Source: an uncultured Microbulbifer sp.
GTDB taxonomy: Bacteria; Pseudomonadota; Gammaproteobacteria; Pseudomonadales; Cellvibrionaceae
Reading direction: 5' to 3'
Assembly: GCF_947489355.1 (NCBI RefSeq)
Contig: NZ_CANLDD010000017.1
Coordinates: forward strand, 1 to 64,000
Length of the DNA: 64,000 bases
Both the position numbers and the translations under genes were made by a program. The stretch's first letter is position 1. Every line of letters starts with the position of its first letter. Of this stretch, positions 29,486-39,065 are shown in pieces. The notes beneath the pieces are model-generated. The model saw only the letters and a list, made by a program, of their open reading frames with translations. It ran no database searches and was not told the origin of the DNA.

Positions 29486-30802
29486 TCACTGGGTTTTCAG
29501 GTAAATGGCGGGATTGGTGTGGCTGATGCGCCAGGCCGGGTAGAAACCCGCGAGCAGGCTGGCGAATAATGCCAGTCCAATGGCGGCGAGCATCATCAGC
29601 CAGTCCATGGAAGCCACGGTGTCGATCCATCCCATCGCAAGATGGCGACTGGTGCGGATACCAACCAGGGCGACAACAATACCGGCAATACCGCCTATGA
29701 CCCCGATCGCGGCACTCTCGATCAGGTGCTGGATAAACAGGGCGCTGCGGCTCGCTCCCAGGGCACGGCGCACGCCCGCCTCGGGGGCCTTGCGTAGGAA
29801 TTTGGCCAGCAGCAGGGCTACCCCATTGATTACGCACACCAGCAGAAACGCCAGGGAGACCCACCCCAGCACGCGGTTGTCGTTTCTGAGGACTTTGTTG
29901 AGCCGCAGCCATTCGGAGGGTCTGCTCAAAGCGAATTTCAGTGGCCGCTGAAAGCGCCCCTGGGCCTTTTCACCCTGGATATAGGCGGTGAGGAATGTCT
30001 CGTATTGTTGTTTTTGCTCGCCATCGCGCAGCTCCACCCAGTATTGAATCCACACAGATTCGCTCTGCAGAAAGCCCTCATAGCCCTCTGATTTGGAACC
30101 ACTATCCCATCCGCTGTCATTGCCCCAGGTGTCTATTTCAAATTGTCGGTGCAGGCCGAATGGCACGAACAGGGATTCCGCATCTGCAAAGGGACTGTTA
30201 GTGAGGTCGTAGACCTTGGGGGCGGGGTTCCAGTGGTCGATCACCCCCACCACGGTAAAGGGTTCGCCATTCAGGGTAATGCTCTTGCCCATACTGTTTT
30301 CCCCGGCAAAGACCCTGTCATTGGTGGCCTTCGGCAGCACCACCACTTGCGTATGCGCCTGGTCAGCCGCGCTATCCCAGGTGCCGCCATACAGAAAAGG
30401 GACATCGAACAGGGCGAAGAAGTCGCGGCTGGTCACCCGTGCCGAGGCCACAAAGGGGCGCAGATGCGAATCTTCCCGTTCGACAGTGAAGCCGAAACGG
30501 TGCATGGCGACCTGGCGGGTGGGAATATCCGAGCGCAGCAGTGCCTGGGCATCCTGGTAGGTCAGCTGCCAGGGTATTTCATTGGCCGTGTCATTGGCTT
30601 TATTGGGATCCCAGCTGTCCAACTGCACAGCGTAGAGGACGTTGTCTTTATGCTGCAAGGCATTCCGTGACATCATATAGTTGAGGGTCAACACCGTCAT
30701 GGCGGCGCCCACACCGACTGCGATCGCGGCAACCATTAATGCGCTGAGAATGGGGGTGCTGCGCAGGCTGCGCAGCGCGAGAGAAATATAGTAGATGATC
30801 AT
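29486..30802 (-). CDS. MacB/FtsX-type ABC transporter permease
   Basis: 438 residues with one N-terminal helix (ILSALMVAAIAVGVGAAMTV), a MacB-type periplasmic domain and three C-terminal helices. PEAGVRRALGASRSALFIQH is the characteristic cytoplasmic motif. It lies between the ATPase and the second permease, spaced 12 and 9 bp, in one operon. Paralogous to its neighbour but longer in the periplasmic part. Confidence 0.88.
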   Translation of the reverse strand: MIIYYISLALRSLRSTPILSALMVAAIAVGVGAAMTVLTLNYMMSRNALQHKDNVLYAVQLDSWDPNKANDTANEIPWQLTYQDAQALLRSDIPTRQVAMHRFGFTVEREDSHLRPFVASARVTSRDFFALFDVPFLYGGTWDSAADQAHTQVVVLPKATNDRVFAGENSMGKSITLNGEPFTVVGVIDHWNPAPKVYDLTNSPFADAESLFVPFGLHRQFEIDTWGNDSGWDSGSKSEGYEGFLQSESVWIQYWVELRDGEQKQQYETFLTAYIQGEKAQGRFQRPLKFALSRPSEWLRLNKVLRNDNRVLGWVSLAFLLVCVINGVALLLAKFLRKAPEAGVRRALGASRSALFIQHLIESAAIGVIGGIAGIVVALVGIRTSRHLAMGWIDTVASMDWLMMLAAIGLALFASLLAGFYPAWRISHTNPAIYLKTQ

Positions 30803-30814
30803 TCTGTGGGCTCC

Positions 30815-31516
30815 CTAAGCGCTGACGGCATCGGATTGTTCGGTGACCGGGCGCAGATCGCAGACCTGCCCATCCACAATCTGGATATTGCGCTGGGCGC
30901 GGCGGGCCAGGTCCGGGTCGTGGGTAACCATGACGATGGTGGTGCCCCATTCGTTGACAAATTCCAGCAGTTCCATCACCTGGCGGGCCATCAGGGAGTC
31001 GAGATTGCCGGTGGGTTCGTCCGCGAGCAGAAAGCGCGGTTCGCCGGCCAGGGCGCGAGCGATGGCGATACGCTGCTGCTGCCCGCCGGAGAGCTGTGCC
31101 GGCAGGTGTCTGGCGCGGGCCGACAGGCCCACCTGCTCCAGTACTTTTTCAATACGCTTACGGCGCTCTTTGGCATTAAAGCCGCGGTAACGCAGCGGCA
31201 CGTCGATATTGTCGAACAGGTTCAGATCGGGAATCAGGTTGAACCCCTGGAAAATAAAGCCGATTTTCTCGTTGCGCAGGTGCGAGCGCTGGCGATCATT
31301 GAGGTTGCTGACGTCCTCGCCATCGAGCAGGTATTGGCCGTCGGTGGAGGGCTCAAGCAGTCCGGCGATATTCAGGAAGGTGGTCTTGCCGGAGCCGCTG
31401 GGGCCGGTCACGGACACAAACTCGCCTTCTTTGACTTCCAGGCTGAAGTCGCGCAACGCGTGGGTTTCGATAGTGTCTGTGCGGAAACTCTTGCGGATGT
31501 TATGCATTTTGAGCAT
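30815..31516 (-). CDS. MacB/LolD-type ABC transporter ATPase
   Basis: 233 residues with a complete nucleotide-binding domain: Walker A GPSGSGKTT (about residue 39), Q-loop FQGFNLIPDL, signature LSGGQQQR (about 143), Walker B FLLADEPTGNLD and the H-loop MVTHDPDLARRAQ. The size and sequence place it with stand-alone MacB/LolD ATPases that serve FtsX-fold permeases. It would power export through the two permeases encoded after it. Confidence 0.92.
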   Translation of the reverse strand: MLKMHNIRKSFRTDTIETHALRDFSLEVKEGEFVSVTGPSGSGKTTFLNIAGLLEPSTDGQYLLDGEDVSNLNDRQRSHLRNEKIGFIFQGFNLIPDLNLFDNIDVPLRYRGFNAKERRKRIEKVLEQVGLSARARHLPAQLSGGQQQRIAIARALAGEPRFLLADEPTGNLDSLMARQVMELLEFVNEWGTTIVMVTHDPDLARRAQRNIQIVDGQVCDLRPVTEQSDAVSA

Positions 31517-31587
31517 GGCGATGTTCCTTGTTGATCACTGAATTTTTTTTGCGGTCTTTGTGTGGGCGGCACCCTATTTGCGCGGCG

Positions 31588-32868
31588 TTATTCCTTCAAG
31601 GCAACCAGCTGCGCGTTTTCCAGTTCCTCGGCGGAAGAGATTATGATTTGATCCCCTTCCTGCAGGCCGGAAACAATCTCCACCTGTTTCAATCCCAGGG
31701 CGCCGATCTGGATGGATACCCGCTCCGCCTGTTGTGCGTTATTGAGACGGAATACATGACGACCACCGCTTTGGTGGAGAAATCCTCCCCGTTTCACCAG
31801 CAGTACACCGTTGCGGTTTTCCAGTAGGATGCGGGCGGTGAGGCGCAGGTTCTGGCGCAGGTTCTGGGGCTGCCCTTCGGTAAAGCGCACCCGCGCAATG
31901 ACCTGGTTATTGATCACTTCGGGGGAAATGGCGGTAATCTCGCCGGGTAATTCTTTGCCGCCGAGATTGATAGCGACGGCCATGTCCAGACCCAGGTCAT
32001 CGGCATAGTTTTCAGGCACAGCGGCCTCCAGTTCAAAACTGGTGAGATCCACCACTGTGATCAAGGGGGCGTTGGCCGCAACGGCACTGCGTTGTGATGC
32101 GGCTAGGCTGCCGATGGTGCCGCTCACGGGGGAGAGGATCTCCAGTTCGCGTACGCGACGCTGCAGCTCCTCTACCTGTAATTTCTGCTGGGAGACCTGT
32201 AGGTGGAGTGTCTGGGTATCAAAGTGGAGGGATTCTTTTTCCAACTCGGCATTTTGTACGGCTTGCTCATATTCCAACTGTGCACGGGCCATATCGTCCT
32301 TATTTTTTTCAAAATCGAGCAGGGAAATAATCTGCTTTTCCCTGGAAAGCTCAGCGCGTTTTAATTCCCGTTTGGCAGCGGTGAGATTGACCCTGGCAAG
32401 ATCGGCCTTTTGTCGGTTTTCCATCCGTTGGCGTTTGGCCTGGATCTTTTGTCGCTGTAACTCCACGGTTAGTTGGTTGAACTGAGCTTCCCCCTGGGCC
32501 AGTTGGTTGGACAACGCGGGGCTTTCGACTGAGGCCAGCAGTTGACCCGCCTCCACGGTATCGCCTGCCTTTACCGCGAACTTCACAATGCCCTGGGCCG
32601 GGCTGTACAGGGTGGGGCTGTTGGCGGCGACCACTCTGCCCTGGACTACCAGGTCGCGGATCAGGTCGCCGCGCTGGACCTGGGCGATATTGATCCGCGC
32701 CAGCGAGAGGGTGCCGTCTACAGACCCGGTGTTATGCCAGGCGCCAATGCCCCAGGTTAAAAAGGCGACGGTGATACCGAGCAGAGCGGAAGCCTGATAG
32801 GTTTTCGGGTTCTTCCAAAGCGGTACGGCTTCGATTCTTGTGTCCTGCCTGGAAGTGTCTCTTATCAT
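31588..32868 (-). CDS. HlyD/MacA-type periplasmic adaptor
   Basis: 426 residues: an N-terminal membrane anchor (about residues 22-44), a lipoyl-like half motif (GDLIRDLVVQGRVVAANSPT), a long coiled coil (about 105-240, KRQRMENRQKADLARVNLTA and QISQQKLQVEELQRRVREL-like heptads) and beta-barrel and membrane-proximal domains (RVRFTEGQPQNLRQNLRLTA). It is the first gene of the export operon and sits about 105 bp downstream of a sigma-54 promoter. The cargo is unknown: similar systems export peptides, macrolides or siderophores. Confidence 0.88.
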   Translation of the reverse strand: MIRDTSRQDTRIEAVPLWKNPKTYQASALLGITVAFLTWGIGAWHNTGSVDGTLSLARINIAQVQRGDLIRDLVVQGRVVAANSPTLYSPAQGIVKFAVKAGDTVEAGQLLASVESPALSNQLAQGEAQFNQLTVELQRQKIQAKRQRMENRQKADLARVNLTAAKRELKRAELSREKQIISLLDFEKNKDDMARAQLEYEQAVQNAELEKESLHFDTQTLHLQVSQQKLQVEELQRRVRELEILSPVSGTIGSLAASQRSAVAANAPLITVVDLTSFELEAAVPENYADDLGLDMAVAINLGGKELPGEITAISPEVINNQVIARVRFTEGQPQNLRQNLRLTARILLENRNGVLLVKRGGFLHQSGGRHVFRLNNAQQAERVSIQIGALGLKQVEIVSGLQEGDQIIISSAEELENAQLVALKE

Positions 32869-32973
32869 TGCGGCTTTCCATCTCTCTGTGTGGTTGCGTC
32901 TGCTTTGATAATTTGGATGCAGCGCATTTCTGTTTTGGATGCAAATCAGGAAAATCTGCTTTATGGAATAGAT

Positions 32974-32990
32974 GGCAATAGCCGTGCCAA
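32974..32990 (-). promoter_or_regulatory. Consensus sigma-54 promoter of the ABC export operon
   Basis: The minus strand reads TTGGCACGGCTATTGCC. This matches the -24/-12 consensus TGGCAC-N5-TTGC with exact spacing. It points toward the adaptor gene, whose ATG is about 105 bp downstream. An NtrC-type activator with its kinase is encoded at the far end of the same cluster. A perfect CTATTAATAG palindrome lies just upstream at 33010-33019 but is closer than activator sites usually are. Confidence 0.85.
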
Positions 32991-33251
32991 ATTTTCAAAT
33001 GCAAATAACCTATTAATAGTTAAAGGTTTTATCGTTTTTCTGGGATTGTGTATCGCTGCCGAGGTGTCCGCTAAAAGTGTCCGCTGTCCGCCTTGTACGG
33101 GAGGGGGACAACATTCCTCAAGATGTAACAGGTGCTGTTGAAGGTGTCGGTGATTCAGGATATGGCCGTCTGGGGTGCGGCCATGCAGGGGCGGGTGGTT
33201 TGTGGTAGAGTGCGCGGTCTTTTTCCGATCCTTTCAGCTGTATTGCATTTT

Positions 33252-34757
33252 ATGTTTCTCCCTTCGTTGTTGTCTTCCACCCGGGCCGATTGGTTCGGGA
33301 ATATCCGTCGTGACGTACTTGCGGGCCTGGTGGTGGCCCTGGCACTGATCCCCGAGGCCATCGCCTTTTCCATTATTGCCGGGGTAGACCCGCGGGTCGG
33401 TCTCTACGCTTCATTTTGTATCGCTGTGGTGATCGCCTTTGTGGGCGGTCGACCGGGGATGATCTCCGCTGCCACCGGCGCCATGGCCCTGCTAATGGTC
33501 ACCCTGGTGAAGGAGCACGGTCTGCAGTATCTGCTGGCGGCGACACTGCTCACCGGGGTATTGCAGATCATTGCCGGCTATCTGAAGCTGGGTAGCCTGA
33601 TGAGCTTTGTCTCCCGTGCGGTGGTCACGGGGTTTGTGAACGCCCTGGCCATTTTGATCTTCCTGGCGCAGATGCCCGAGCTGACTGGAGGCTCCTGGGA
33701 AGTCTACGCCATGACGGCTGCGGGCCTGGGTATTATCTATCTGTTTCCGTATATTCCTGTGATCGGCAAAGCCGTGCCTTCACCGCTGGTATGTATCCTG
33801 TTACTGACCGCTATTGCCATGACCATGGACCTGGATATCCGTACCGTAGGCGATATGGGTGCGCTGCCGGATACCCTGCCGATTTTCCTCTGGCCGGAGG
33901 TGCCGATAAACTTCGAGACCCTGCAGATTATTTTCCCCTATTCCGCCGGTTTGGCGGTGGTGGGGCTGCTGGAATCTTTGATGACTGCGACCATCGTCGA
34001 TGAACTCACCGACACTCCGAGCGATAAGAACCGCGAATGCAAGGGGCAGGGCATCGCCAATATTGCCGCGGGCACCCTGGGTGGAATGGCCGGCTGTGCG
34101 ATGATCGGGCAGTCGGTGATCAACGTGAAATCCGGCGGTCGCGGCCGCCTCTCCACTCTGGTGGCGGGTATTGGCCTGTTGGCGCTGGTGGTCTTCCTCA
34201 GTGACTGGGTGGCGGTGATCCCCATGGCGGCGCTGGTTGCGGTCATGATCATGGTCTCTATCGGTACGTTTAGCTGGGACTCCATCCGCAATCTTAAGCA
34301 CCATCCCCTCTCCACCAATCTGGTGATGCTGGCGACAGTGATTGTGGTAGTGTGGACCCACAACCTGGCCTATGGTGTATTTGTCGGCGTGTTGCTGGCG
34401 GCTTTGTTCTTCGCCAATAAGGTCAGCCATTTTATGTATGTCAGCAGCACGCTGGATGCGGTGAAAAGCCGCCGCACCTATAAGGTTATGGGGCAGGTGT
34501 TTTTCAATTCCGCGGACAAATTTACCGCTTCGTTTGATTTCAAAGAAGTGGTGGACACGGTGGTGGTCGACCTGAGCCGGGCGCATTTCTGGGATGTTTC
34601 CGCTGTGTATGCGCTGGACAAGGTCGTGCTGAAGTTCCGCCGTGAGGGCGCAGAAGTGACGCTGGTAGGGTTGAATGAAGCCAGTGAAACCATCGTCGAC
34701 CGATTCGGCGTACACGATAAACCCGAGGAAATTGAACGGGTTCTTGGAGGGCATTGA
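33252..34757 (+). CDS. SulP-family anion transporter
   Basis: 501 residues from ATG 33252 ([20 protein letters not shown]). About 11-12 membrane segments, SulP signatures ([20 protein letters not shown] and [11 protein letters not shown]) and a C-terminal cytoplasmic STAS domain (about 415-500, [20 protein letters not shown]). SulP proteins move sulfate, bicarbonate or other anions; the substrate is not evident. An upstream in-frame ATG at 33183 is possible but gives an odd extension. The stop overlaps the start of the Usp gene (TGATG), so the two are coupled. Confidence 0.9.
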   Translation: MFLPSLLSSTRADWFGNIRRDVLAGLVVALALIPEAIAFSIIAGVDPRVGLYASFCIAVVIAFVGGRPGMISAATGAMALLMVTLVKEHGLQYLLAATLLTGVLQIIAGYLKLGSLMSFVSRAVVTGFVNALAILIFLAQMPELTGGSWEVYAMTAAGLGIIYLFPYIPVIGKAVPSPLVCILLLTAIAMTMDLDIRTVGDMGALPDTLPIFLWPEVPINFETLQIIFPYSAGLAVVGLLESLMTATIVDELTDTPSDKNRECKGQGIANIAAGTLGGMAGCAMIGQSVINVKSGGRGRLSTLVAGIGLLALVVFLSDWVAVIPMAALVAVMIMVSIGTFSWDSIRNLKHHPLSTNLVMLATVIVVVWTHNLAYGVFVGVLLAALFFANKVSHFMYVSSTLDAVKSRRTYKVMGQVFFNSADKFTASFDFKEVVDTVVVDLSRAHFWDVSAVYALDKVVLKFRREGAEVTLVGLNEASETIVDRFGVHDKPEEIERVLGGH

Positions 34758-35659
34758 TGGCTGTAAGCAACAGAGACAATAACAATAAGACAACCTGTAA
34801 TGGTGGCACCCCGCCGTCGGTACTCTCCTGTATCGACGGTTCCCATTACACCGGTGCGGTGTGCGATTACTCAGCCTGGCTGGCGGGCAATCTGCAGGCG
34901 CCGTTGAAACTGTTGCACAACATCGAGCGCAGCAATGTCCCTGCGTTGACGGACTTTACTGGCAGTATCGGCCTTGGCAGCCAGGAGGAGCTGTTGGAAG
35001 AGCTGACCGCGCTGGAGCAGGAGCGCGCGCAGCTATTGGTGAAGCAGGGCAAACTGATGTTGCAGGCCGCGCGCAAACGCGTTGAAGAGGCCGGGGTTGG
35101 GCAGGTGATGACCTGCCAGCGCCACGACAGTCTTCCAGAGTCTGTGCTGGACTTGGAGGATGGTATCCGCGCCCTGGTGTTGGGTATTCGCGGCGAGGAG
35201 CACGGCGATTCCGAGCAGGGCCTGGGGGCGCAATTGGAAACCGTGGTGCGCTCCCTGCACAAACCGATCCTGGTGGTAAACCGGGAATTCCGGACGCCAC
35301 ATCGGGTGATGCTCGCATACGATGGCAGCGAGGCGGCGCGCAAAGCGTTGTCTTTGGTCGCCGGGAGTGCACTTTTTCGCAGCCTGTCTTTGCACCTGGT
35401 GAATGTGGGGTCTGCAGAAACGGCGGAAGTACTGCTGGCGGAAGCCAGTGCCCAGCTGGATGAGAAGGGCCTGGCAGTGAGTGCCAGCCACCTGCAGGGC
35501 AATACCGTCGAGGCCCTGATTGCCTATCAGATGGAATATCAGATTGATTTGACGGTAATGGGCGCCTTTAGCCACAACCGCTTGCGCGATCTGTTGATGG
35601 GCAGTATTACCGCCAAGATGCTGCTGAACACCCGCCAGCCGCTGCTGTTGCTGCGATAG
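34757..35659 (+). CDS. Universal stress protein with two Usp domains
   Basis: 300 residues from ATG 34757. Two tandem Usp-like folds: a degenerate N-terminal one (VLSCIDGSHYTGAVCDYSAW) and a C-terminal one with the ATP-binding G2xG9G(S/T)-like ending (MGAFSHNRLRDLLMGSITAK). Being translationally coupled to the SulP transporter suggests it modulates transport or senses energy state through nucleotide binding; that is inference. Convergent with the aminotransferase gene, only 9 bp apart. Confidence 0.88.
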   Translation: MAVSNRDNNNKTTCNGGTPPSVLSCIDGSHYTGAVCDYSAWLAGNLQAPLKLLHNIERSNVPALTDFTGSIGLGSQEELLEELTALEQERAQLLVKQGKLMLQAARKRVEEAGVGQVMTCQRHDSLPESVLDLEDGIRALVLGIRGEEHGDSEQGLGAQLETVVRSLHKPILVVNREFRTPHRVMLAYDGSEAARKALSLVAGSALFRSLSLHLVNVGSAETAEVLLAEASAQLDEKGLAVSASHLQGNTVEALIAYQMEYQIDLTVMGAFSHNRLRDLLMGSITAKMLLNTRQPLLLLR

Positions 35660-35668
35660 GGGTTCCCC

Positions 35669-37342
35669 TTAAAGTGCCAGCGCGGCTTCCTCGGGGCTCA
35701 CAAACCAGCGCAGTTTGTCCGCGTCCGCGGGCAGCGACAAATCGTAGTGTTGCCCATTGCGCTGCTTGCGACACAGCTCCCGCTCGGCAAGGGCCAGGTA
35801 CTTGTCGAGGGCGCACAGCGGCGGCTTCGTTTCTGTCGGCATTGTTGGCAAGTCGCTGAAGTCCGGCTGCGCCAGACAGGAGGTCGCAAGCGGTTTTTTG
35901 CCCTGGTAGCGCCAAACGCCCTGGGCTTCATCGAAGCAGTAGTAAGGCAGCAGTTTCCAGCCGTGCTGCGCCACCAGTGATACGGCATCCAGCAAGTAGG
36001 CAAACACCTCCTCACTGATAAAGTAGTTAAAATTCAGGCGTACCCAACCGGGGCGCATCAGCTTCTGTCCCTTGAGTATCTGTTCTTCCAGAGCGCGGCT
36101 GTAGGCCATATCGATGCCCAACAGCGTGTGGCCGTAAGGGCCGGCACAGGAACACCCACCGCGGGCCTGGATACCGAAAAGATCGTTGAGCAGCGCCACC
36201 ACGAAGCCGTAGTGCAAATCGCCTCCGCGCCATTTGATGCGCAGCGAAACAATGGAGAGGCGCGGTACGTCCGGATTGCCGAGAATCTCGATATTTTCCT
36301 CCCTGGACCAGTGCGCCAAGGCGCGATCCACCAGCGCTTTTTCCCGTCGGGTAATCTCATCAATGCCCACCGCCCGCTGCAACTTGAATACCATGCCGGC
36401 GCGGATGGATTCGATGATGGCCGGGGTGCCCCCTTCCTCCCGGCGCTCGGGGTCGGCCAGATAGCGGTGATCCTCGGGAGTGACGTAAAGTACCGTGCCC
36501 CCGCCGGGCGTCGCCGGTACCGTGTTTTGCAGCAGCCGCTTATGCACCACGAGTATCCCCGGAGTGCCGGGTCCGCCAACAAATTTGTGGGGTGAAATAA
36601 ATACCGCGTCCTTGCCGCTGTCCCCCTGGGCATCCCGCCGGCCGCACATATCGATGGCCAGATAGGGGGCGGCCGCAGCATAGTCCCAGAAGGACAGGGC
36701 ACCGTGTCGATGGAGCAGGCGGGTCACAGCTTCCACATCGGTCACAATGCCTGTCACATTGGAGGCGGCGGAAAAGCTGCCGATCTTGAGGGAGCGGCCG
36801 GCGTGGGTGTGCAGCTGTCTCTCCAGGGCATTCAGGTCCAGGGTGCCGGCATTGTTCAGGGGTATGGAAACCAGATCGGCAATGCTCTCCCGCCAGGGCA
36901 ATTCGTTGGAGTGATGCTCATAGGGGCCGATAAAGACCACCGGTCGCCGCTTCGCAGGGATACTGTCCCGCAGGCGGTACTGCCGGTCCAGGTCGGCGGG
37001 CAAGCGCAGGTTGAGGATATCGATCAGTTTATTGATTGCCGCGGTGGCGCCGGAACCGCAGAAAATGATCTTGTGCTCGGGGCCGGCATTGATCGTGCGC
37101 CGGATTTCCTCGCGCGCTTCTTCGCGCAGGGCGGTGGTCTGTGCTCCTGTGTAGGAAGTCTCGCTGTGTGTATTGGCGTAGTAGGGCAATACCCACTGGC
37201 GGATCGCGTCCTCGATAAAGGTCAGGGAACGCCCGGAAGCCGTGTAGTCTGCATAGATCAATGGCTTCGGGCCAAAGGGGGTATCGATCGGTTGCATATC
37301 ACCGATCACCGAATCGCGGATGCGTTTTATCAGCGTTATCAT
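35669..37342 (-). CDS. Class V aminotransferase-fold PLP enzyme
   Basis: 557 residues, longer than SufS/NifS cysteine desulfurases (about 400). The PLP-binding Lys is in AVFISPHKFVGGPGTPGI, preceded by the Asp of SFWDYAAAAPYLAIDM. The start YADYTASGRSLTFIEDAI is class V-like, and the C-terminal extension contains FNYFISEEVFAYLLDAV. No suf/isc genes are near. A divergent Lrp-type regulator gene begins 197 bp upstream, suggesting amino-acid-responsive control. Substrate unknown. Confidence 0.8.
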   Translation of the reverse strand: MITLIKRIRDSVIGDMQPIDTPFGPKPLIYADYTASGRSLTFIEDAIRQWVLPYYANTHSETSYTGAQTTALREEAREEIRRTINAGPEHKIIFCGSGATAAINKLIDILNLRLPADLDRQYRLRDSIPAKRRPVVFIGPYEHHSNELPWRESIADLVSIPLNNAGTLDLNALERQLHTHAGRSLKIGSFSAASNVTGIVTDVEAVTRLLHRHGALSFWDYAAAAPYLAIDMCGRRDAQGDSGKDAVFISPHKFVGGPGTPGILVVHKRLLQNTVPATPGGGTVLYVTPEDHRYLADPERREEGGTPAIIESIRAGMVFKLQRAVGIDEITRREKALVDRALAHWSREENIEILGNPDVPRLSIVSLRIKWRGGDLHYGFVVALLNDLFGIQARGGCSCAGPYGHTLLGIDMAYSRALEEQILKGQKLMRPGWVRLNFNYFISEEVFAYLLDAVSLVAQHGWKLLPYYCFDEAQGVWRYQGKKPLATSCLAQPDFSDLPTMPTETKPPLCALDKYLALAERELCRKQRNGQHYDLSLPADADKLRWFVSPEEAALAL

Positions 37343-37538
37343 GTTGCATTCCCCTGTTTGATCGGGCCTTATTCTAGGGCTTTACAGGCGAAACAACATG
37401 TCTCTTGGTGTCTCTATTTTGATAATTATCGAAACAATGTGCCGGAAAAATTTCTTAATTGGAACGATAAGATATAATATTTGTTAATTGCGAGACGTAT
37501 GGGGTTTTGGCTAATGTGGGGCGGCGAGGGGATAGGCA

Positions 37539-38009
37539 ATGGGATTCAGTAAACAGGACAGACAGATTCTGGAATGGCTGCAGCGGGATGCGACGCTTTC
37601 CGTGGGGGAGGTTGCCGAGCGGGTAGGCTTGTCCAAGTCTGCCTGTTGGCGGCGCATACACCGGATGGAGGCGGATGGCGTGATTGCCGAACGGGTGACC
37701 CTTCTGAACCAGCACAAGTTAAACCTGCCGCTGACGGTGTACATTTCTGTCCGCACCAACCAGCACAATGATCAATGGGCGGCACGGTTTGGTGAGCTGG
37801 TGCAGGGGATTGCAGAGATTCTGGAGGTCCACCGCATGAGCGGGGACCTGGATTACCTGCTCAAGGCGGTGGTCACCGATATGCCCGGTTACGACCGTCT
37901 GTATAAGGAGCTGATCAAGGCCGACCTGTTCGATGTCAGCTCCAGTTTTGTGATGGAAACCATGAAGCAGACAACCCGCCTGCCATTGAAACATGCTATG
38001 GGCAAATGA
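37539..38009 (+). CDS. Lrp/AsnC-family regulator
   Basis: 156 residues: an N-terminal helix-turn-helix (DATLSVGEVAERVGLSKSAC, recognition WRRIHRMEADGVI) and a C-terminal RAM effector domain (AEILEVHRMSGDLDYLLKAV). It is divergent from the class V aminotransferase gene, the usual arrangement for a local Lrp regulator controlling a PLP enzyme. The effector would be an amino acid; which one cannot be read from sequence. Confidence 0.9.
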   Translation: MGFSKQDRQILEWLQRDATLSVGEVAERVGLSKSACWRRIHRMEADGVIAERVTLLNQHKLNLPLTVYISVRTNQHNDQWAARFGELVQGIAEILEVHRMSGDLDYLLKAVVTDMPGYDRLYKELIKADLFDVSSSFVMETMKQTTRLPLKHAMGK

Positions 38010-38036
38010 CACACAATGGCTGTGGCGTCCGCGCGA

Positions 38037-38723
38037 TTATCGCCGGTGTTTCGCCTCGCCCAGGGCCTGGTCGTGCGCCGGTACAGACAGGCTATTGCGA
38101 ATATCCCCCAAGGCATTGGCGCTGCGCCAGCGGTTTAAGGCCAGAACCACCAGCATCGCAACAATGGAGCCCAGCCCGGCCAGCAGCATGTCTTTTTGAG
38201 CGTCCCAGATATCTCCCTGGGAACCTAGATAGGCAATGCCCAGTTCCGGTGAGACAGTGCGGGCTGCCAGCCATTCGATGATTTCATAGATGGAAGACAG
38301 GGCGAAGGTCATGTCAACGGGAAAGAAGTAGGCCCAGAACCCATGCAGGCCCGCCATACGCACCAGTATTTCCCGTACCGGATAGGCCAGCAACAATCCA
38401 AAACTGAAATGCACCAGCCGATCGTACATATTGCGTTCGGCACCGATCCACTCCTGCAGGGTAAAGCCGAAGGGCACTTCCGCATAGGTATAGTGGGAGC
38501 CGACCAGATGCAGGCACATAAACAGGGTTATCAGCGTATAGGACACTTTGGAGAGCGGGAAAGCGTGTGTGCTGATCAAAATCACCGGCAGCGCGGCGAA
38601 TACTAGGTAATTTTCCAGCAACCAGTCGTCCGGATGCAGGGGCTGCCAGGCGGACCAGCCCCAGGTAAGGGCAAAAACGACCAGTAAAGACAGGTGGAAT
38701 CCATGTTGGCGGAGTGTGAACAT
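38037..38723 (-). CDS. DUF2238 (YjdF-type) membrane protein
   Basis: 228 residues from ATG 38723 (MFTLRQHGFHLSLLVVFALT), with about six membrane segments. The conserved core HFSFGLLLAYPVREILVRM and SSIYEIIEWLAARTVSPELG, with GSQGDIWDAQKDMLLAGLGS, marks DUF2238. Function of the family is not established. It converges on the Lrp gene, 27 bp apart. Confidence 0.85.
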   Translation of the reverse strand: MFTLRQHGFHLSLLVVFALTWGWSAWQPLHPDDWLLENYLVFAALPVILISTHAFPLSKVSYTLITLFMCLHLVGSHYTYAEVPFGFTLQEWIGAERNMYDRLVHFSFGLLLAYPVREILVRMAGLHGFWAYFFPVDMTFALSSIYEIIEWLAARTVSPELGIAYLGSQGDIWDAQKDMLLAGLGSIVAMLVVLALNRWRSANALGDIRNSLSVPAHDQALGEAKHRR

Positions 38724-39065
38724 AACGGCGGAAACCCCACTGCAGACAAGGTGAATCCGCGCCAGCATACACCATTGTGCGCAATGGGTTGCGCCTGAAC
38801 ACGTCTCTCAACGCGACCTGGCGCGGGGTTGGGCGATGGGGCAGGTGGCTGCTTTGGCCGGTGGCCCGGATATTTTGGACAAGCCGGGGTCGCGCGGTGG
38901 AATGCCGCTATGGGACTCCCGAGCCACAACCATTAGAATGGCGCGTCGAGATGGCCCAGGCGTCGGTACGCTTGTATTTCGGTCATCGTTTCCCCTGGTA
39001 CGCCATCGGCGTATCTGTGATTACACAACCACGATTCCCCAACTGCGAAGGGAGAGACAGTAAGG

